Shown piece after piece: positions 59,501 through 64,000 of a DNA stretch of 64,000 nucleotides. This DNA is from Cytospora piceicola (Eukaryota; Ascomycota; Sordariomycetes; Diaporthales; Cytosporaceae), in NCBI GenBank assembly GCA_023375675.1, contig JALQBC010000011.1:930001-994000 (forward strand), written 5' to 3'. A program made the translations under genes and the position numbers. The notes below the pieces were generated by a model. The model was not told the origin of the DNA. It made no database searches and was given only the letters and a program-made list of their open reading frames with translations. Each line of letters opens with the position of its first letter. The stretch's first letter is position 1.

Positions 59501-60141
59501 GTGAAGGCCTGTCCAACAGCCTCATGATGCTGCTTCTCGATAATGCCCGGGGTAGTGTTGAAGACACGGAAAGCAGACTCTCGCTTTCCAGAATCGTCGG
59601 CAATACTCAGTTGGAAGAGAATGGTGAGCAGTTCGGGCCACGCCTCGCCTATCCCTTGTTTTAGCAATGCGAACCGAGGCGGTAACCGTAACCATAACGA
59701 TGGCCATCACGATGGTGATATGTAAGGAAGAGACTCACCGGCTTCCGAGAACTGTCTTCCTACTTCGGCGACCGAGTCACTGATCTTGTTCCTAACCTGC
59801 TTGTCTGTCTCGTTGACGAGGGTCTCGAGAAGTTTTTGCCTAATCACGGCGGCGGGCTCTTTGGCGAGAGACAAGAACATCTCGACGATCTGTCCCTGCT
59901 CATTCTTCCTCGTCTTGGACGCTATCCTTCGGAAGATGACGGCAGCATAGGAGCGGACGGCGATATCGGGTGATCCAGCAATATGTTCGGCCAGGCCCAT
60001 CAGCAGAACCTCGGGACGGGTGTTGGTCCAGTTGTTGGCTAGGACTTCCTCGGCCTGGGAGCGGATGTTGTTGTCGGGAGACTGGAGGCCCTGGAGGAGC
60101 TGGCCCAGCTCGGCCGTAATCTCAGGAGGTAGCATAGACAT
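56592..60141 (-). CDS. KAP121: Importin beta-3 / karyopherin Kap121 (Pse1)
   Basis: Exons 60141-59739, 59648-59473, 59419-58991, 58937-56863 and 56799-56592 encode about 1096 aa with all phases matching; yeast Pse1/Kap121 is 1089 aa. The whole protein is HEAT-repeat helices, including the N-terminal importin region (LLQGLQSPDNNIRSQAEEVL), [33 protein letters not shown], an acidic segment (GVAPEDVEDEAEEVL) and a C-terminal LLQQFTPDAQQVIMSFFN. It carries ribosomal proteins, histones and other cargo into the nucleus with RanGTP control. The last intron matters: without it the frame ends early at ELIEK followed by TAA. Confidence 0.96.
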
Positions 60142-62617
60142 CTTGAGGATATATCGATCGGATTAGGAAGGAGGGGTCGACGTCGTAGTAAAACGGTTAT
60201 GTCGAGGGGGAGGCAAAAGGCGCCGCAGCGCGCAACACGTCGAAAGGGCGGCAAAAGGCCAATGCTGCGACACAGTCTCGTAAGGGAGGGGCAAAGGCTC
60301 CTGGAGTTGCTGAAGTATCAATAATGGGCGAACAAATAGTCAAAGACTCTTTTCGGCCGGGAAACCGCTGCAAGACAAGACGATGCTTTGGTTGTGGTTC
60401 GTCGTTGTGGATGGACAGCACAGACCTGGCAGTTCAGTGACTTGGAAATTGTTGTTGTAGGAAAATCAACAGCCCCGCGCTCCGGAAGTGGGATAGGGAG
60501 ACCGGGTTGAGAAGGGGCGCTTGTGCTAGGTACTTAGACTAAGTACCTACTTAGTATAGGTAGTGCCCAGGCCAACAACACAATGAAACCCGGAAAGGAA
60601 TTCAACGGGACCAAATCCGTATATGGTGAAATGATATCAAGTTTACCTGTCTAGGTAGAGTCCCATTCAGAGGGAGGGAAGAAGAAAAAGGAAAAGACAA
60701 GTCCAAAAATCAGTAAGGAAGCGAGGAGAACGCCCAGCAAAAGGCATTTGGAGTGTGACTTAGAGGTGGTGGAAGGGTTAGGAGTGTCAGAGGCTAATCT
60801 TCGGTACACTGAACGACTACTGTTAAGGTACCGGAAAGGTAGTACCTAATGTTAAGCGCTATCAAGACGTGCTGGCTTATTGCGGCTTCTAAGTGAGCAT
60901 CTATACCCACTGATGCATGTTCAACGGGCTTTAGCAGGCTTTAGCAGGCGCTACTAGCAGTTGCACATGTCTTACATGCTTTTTTCATGTCACCATGTTA
61001 GAGCCCCACAGCATGCATTGACAGGAGGGGGCTTACTGCACCCCGTCGTTTTAGGGCTGGACTGCTGGCTAGCAATGAGAGGTTGAGGACTTGCATAATT
61101 ATACTGGCTGGGCTGGGCTGGCTGGCCAGACCGGAGAAGTTATGATGTGGCACATCAAATTCATGGACTATATGCCTACAACAGGTTAATTTCATGCACG
61201 TTGTCGTTGTATCTCATGTGTAGTGTACCAGTAGCCTGCATTTGCAGAGCATGTGGGCAGCATTCTCCTCAGGTCACGAACGACCATAAGCGGAGCCCTT
61301 TATTCTTCAATATCTGCCGCGTCTCATAAAAGGGTGCTATACGTTAACCGTATAACAAATAACAAAGGGACGGCAGAAAAATGGTAAGGCTACCTACCTA
61401 TTTACTGATAGGTAAGATGGACGATACTACAAAGTATCAATTGTTGCAAGCATGCCCCTCTTCCATCCTCTTTCCTCTTTCCTCTTTCCCTTTCCCTTGC
61501 CAGGCTCGCCCGGCTCTGTCCTGCAATACTGCAATATTAGGTATCTATATAGCCAAGTAGATAGATATATACGGGACCATATGCTGTATATACCAGGGAA
61601 GTACTGACTAGTATATGCAGCACATGTACGATCGTATAAAGTACGTGCTCATCCGCGTATATGTCTGTGACGCAGATATGCGACGATCTTGCACGTTCCT
61701 TGCAGCTCTGCAGGGAGTACAAGACTCGGTGCAGTCCTCCAAGCACACCTGAGTATGAGCATGAGACCTCCCTGTTCTTGAACATCTCTTATCGACAAGC
61801 CGTAGTACACAGGCGTCCACGTAGTGAGGCGGCGTCGGGAATCGTAATGGTGTGGCTTAGAGAGCCAGGATGACGAACGCGGGGCCGATCTTATCTTTGC
61901 ATGAAAGCTTATCACAAGCGAGGGACTCTAGACTTACGCCCCAGAACTCTCTATCAGTACGCGTTCCTCTTTGCGGATTACATACTGCATATTTACTGTG
62001 TGCACCGCGTATGAAACTGGACCATTCCAATCATCTGGTATTCCTATGCCGCTTAATTTCACGCGAGATAAAAAGGGATAAGAAAGGAGAAGTTGTCCTA
62101 GATACTCGAGTACTTAGACACCTATCTAGGTACTTAGTAGTAAACAGTAGCAAAGTGCGCGGCAGCCAGGAAGAGCACCAGGAAAAGAAACATGCAGCAC
62201 GCAAACTGAAGCTCACCGAGAATTCAAGCCCCTCCATCCCCGCTAACTCGAACTACCTAGAAACGGAAGCTCCCTTCCTCACTCCACACTGGGTCTGTCG
62301 TGACTTATCTACTACTGTACAACTGCTATTACTGTACAACTACTACTGTGCAGCTCAATTTCACGGCTCAAGGCAACCCTGCCAACCAGCCAACTTCAGA
62401 GCATCGACCAACACCAAGCACAACACCAAGAGCCCATCGCGACTCGACATACCATTCTTCCCCTTCAATCACCATCCTACAACTAAGTGCCATACGACCA
62501 ACATCACGCGATCGTCCGTCTCACATCCCTGGCCTCCGTCTCCGTCACCGTATACCATCCTGCCCCCCTGTCTAGTTGCTGTTGGCCTGCCCCCCTCGTG
62601 GGTCCTTCTCCCTCAAG
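60142..62617. promoter_or_regulatory. Divergent region between KAP121 and SDS23
   Basis: About 2.5 kb between head-to-head genes, with no supported gene. It contains CTAGGTA-type palindromes (around 60525-60560, 60651 and 62125), a TTTAGCAGGC duplication (about 60932-60952) and CT-rich DNA before 62618 that is probably the SDS23 leader. The frame opening at 61870 lies in frame with SDS23-adjacent sequence only in part and is not called. Confidence 0.4.
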
Positions 62618-64000
62618 ATGGACCAACAACCGGCCAAACAGCCCTCCCCGGGCTCATCATCCGCCAGTCTTGACAAGCTCGCCCACCCCAACCTCTACGG
62701 AACTTCGCCAGGCTCACTCCCTGGCATACCTCAGCGCTCCCCGTCCAGCTCCTCCCTTCACAAATCCGTCCATTCCCACCGCTCCAGCTTCGCCGAGAAC
62801 CTGCGCAACCACCATGCTCCTCCCTCCCCACGAGCCTCGCGACACCCCTCCTTTACCCAGTCCGCCGTCCAAGACCTCATCAACCACCCACCATCCTCCC
62901 GCCAACCCAATCCCAAGTTCGCCGGCCGCGACTGGCGCGATGTCCAGCTGGGCGAGCTGGTTAGCCTCAACACCGATGAGGTGAAATGGGTGGATATGGA
63001 CAGCAGTGTCGAGGAGGCGACCATGGTGCTGGTTAAGGGCAAGGCAGCGGGCAACTGCGTCCTTATCAAAGACGGTCCCCTGAAGACCCCGGTGTCAATA
63101 TTCGACTGCAACGACCTCAACGCCTATCTGTTGGCAGTGGTCGGCCTGGCCAAGCCAGAGGAGGAGATGGTGGAGCTATACGACAGCATTGCGCGGCGAG
63201 CACAGGATAGGGAGGCTATCCCGCTGCGGGACATCCAGCCGATATGCAGACACGAACAGCTCGTGAGCTTGCCGCCCGACGAGTTTCTGCCGGGCGCCAT
63301 CGAGGTCTTTGGAAGTGGCATACACCGCCTGCTGATTACCAGCCCGGCGGGCGACGTTGTGGGCGTATTGAGCCAGTTGAAGGTATTGGAGTTCTTCTGG
63401 AACGAGGGCATCAATTTCGCGGTGATTGATCGGCTCTATCCGACCGTCTTGAGAGATTTGCAGATTGGATCGCAACAAATTATTGCCATCAAGTACGCCC
63501 CTTCCCCCTTACTTCCTCGTAGCTTGGGCTATACTGACATCCGGCAGCGCCGACGCTCCCCTCGCAGAAGCCCTGGTTCTGATGAGCACCGAAGGCCTCA
63601 CGTCCATCGCCGTGGTTGACAACGGTCTGAACGTTGTCGGCAACGTCTCTACCGCCGATGTACGCCTTCTCACATCCGCCGCCTCCCTGCCCCTCCTCCA
63701 ATCTACCTGCATGCACTTCATCACCGTCATCCTTTCCGAGCGCGGCATGGAAAAGGGCCGCGACTCCGTCCCGGTGTTCTACGTGAACCCCTACCAGACC
63801 CTCGCCCACACCGTCGCCAAGCTCGTGGCGACCCGGTCTCACAGGATGTGGGTCGTCGAGAGCGCGAGCCCCAGCCCCAGCGCGCCCGCGACGCCGCTGC
63901 TCGGCCCCGTGGGCGCAGCCACGACCACGCTGAGTGGCGGGGGGACCGCGGCAGCCATGCAGAGCACTTCCGGGCCCACGACGGCCACCATGACGAGCGG
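62618..64000 (+). CDS. SDS23: SDS23/Moc1-type CBS-domain protein (3' end outside window)
   Basis: Exons 62618-63492 and 63548 to the window edge give at least 442 residues; the stop codon is not in the window. A Ser/Pro/His-rich disordered N-terminus (about 1-105) precedes paired CBS domains: [60 protein letters not shown] and [20 protein letters not shown]. After these come SHRMWVV and a Ser/Pro/Thr-rich tail that runs off the edge. Sds23 proteins act in nutrient and stress signalling; in fission yeast Sds23 inhibits PP2A/PP6-type phosphatases and affects cell-cycle progression. I chose ATG 62618 (MDQQPAKQ) over in-frame upstream sequence, which reads as leader. The 55-bp intron is in phase 2. 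Confidence 0.93.

Noticed and set aside
1..64000. tRNA or rRNA genes
   Set aside because: Scanning by eye for T-loop-like GGTTCRANTCC segments with matching acceptor arms gave no convincing case; a covariance-model search would be decisive.

Overview
The window looks like nuclear chromosomal DNA of a filamentous ascomycete, most likely a sordariomycete. Genes carry short (about 50-180 bp) spliceosomal introns with GTRNGY donors. Intergenic DNA is long and rich in microsatellites. The gene set is typically fungal: a Skn7 response-regulator/HSF factor, White collar-1, Pom152, Sds23, an RTA1 relic and a Dal5-type permease. The first ~480 bp is TA-rich and poor in CA/TG, which resembles repeat-induced point mutation (RIP). 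I see no tRNA, rRNA, CRISPR array, intact transposon or bacterial-type operon. Fungal genes are monocistronic, so neighbours should not be read as operons.

Layout, left to right: RIP-like edge (1-~480); skn7 (+, 2168-4382, seven exons); a 3.2 kb gap; eIF2B epsilon (+, 7640-9993); phosphatidylserine synthase (-, 10511-11506); a Dal5/allantoate-type MFS permease (-, 12327-14221); a 3.7 kb gap; a Whi5/Nrm1-type G1/S repressor (-, 17911-19109); a 4.7 kb gap; a metzincin-like protease with a jacalin-like tail (+, 23829-26523); a UCH37-type deubiquitinase (-, 27544-29054); nucleoporin Pom152 (+, 30273-34245); a gene-poor stretch with two candidate small genes (34.2-39.3 kb); white collar-1 (-, 39288-42618); a 13.7 kb gene-poor zone (42.6-56.3 kb) with one disordered single-exon ORF and at least four broken or fragmentary coding segments, including a recognisable RTA1-family pseudogene; a possible small gene ending tail-to-tail with importin beta-3/Kap121 (-, 56592-60141); and the 5' part of SDS23 (+, 62618 to beyond the window).

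Most intact genes are housekeeping or signalling genes: stress signalling, translation initiation, phospholipid synthesis, nuclear pore and import, ubiquitin, cell cycle, light sensing. They share no single pathway. Exon structures were worked out by hand from splice signals and reading-frame phase, so exact starts are less certain than the gene identities. The least expected material is the 42.6-56.3 kb relic zone, the GC-AG intron directly after the wc-1 zinc finger, the 17-nt microexon in the skn7 DNA-binding domain, and several small candidate proteins that a simple ORF scan misses.
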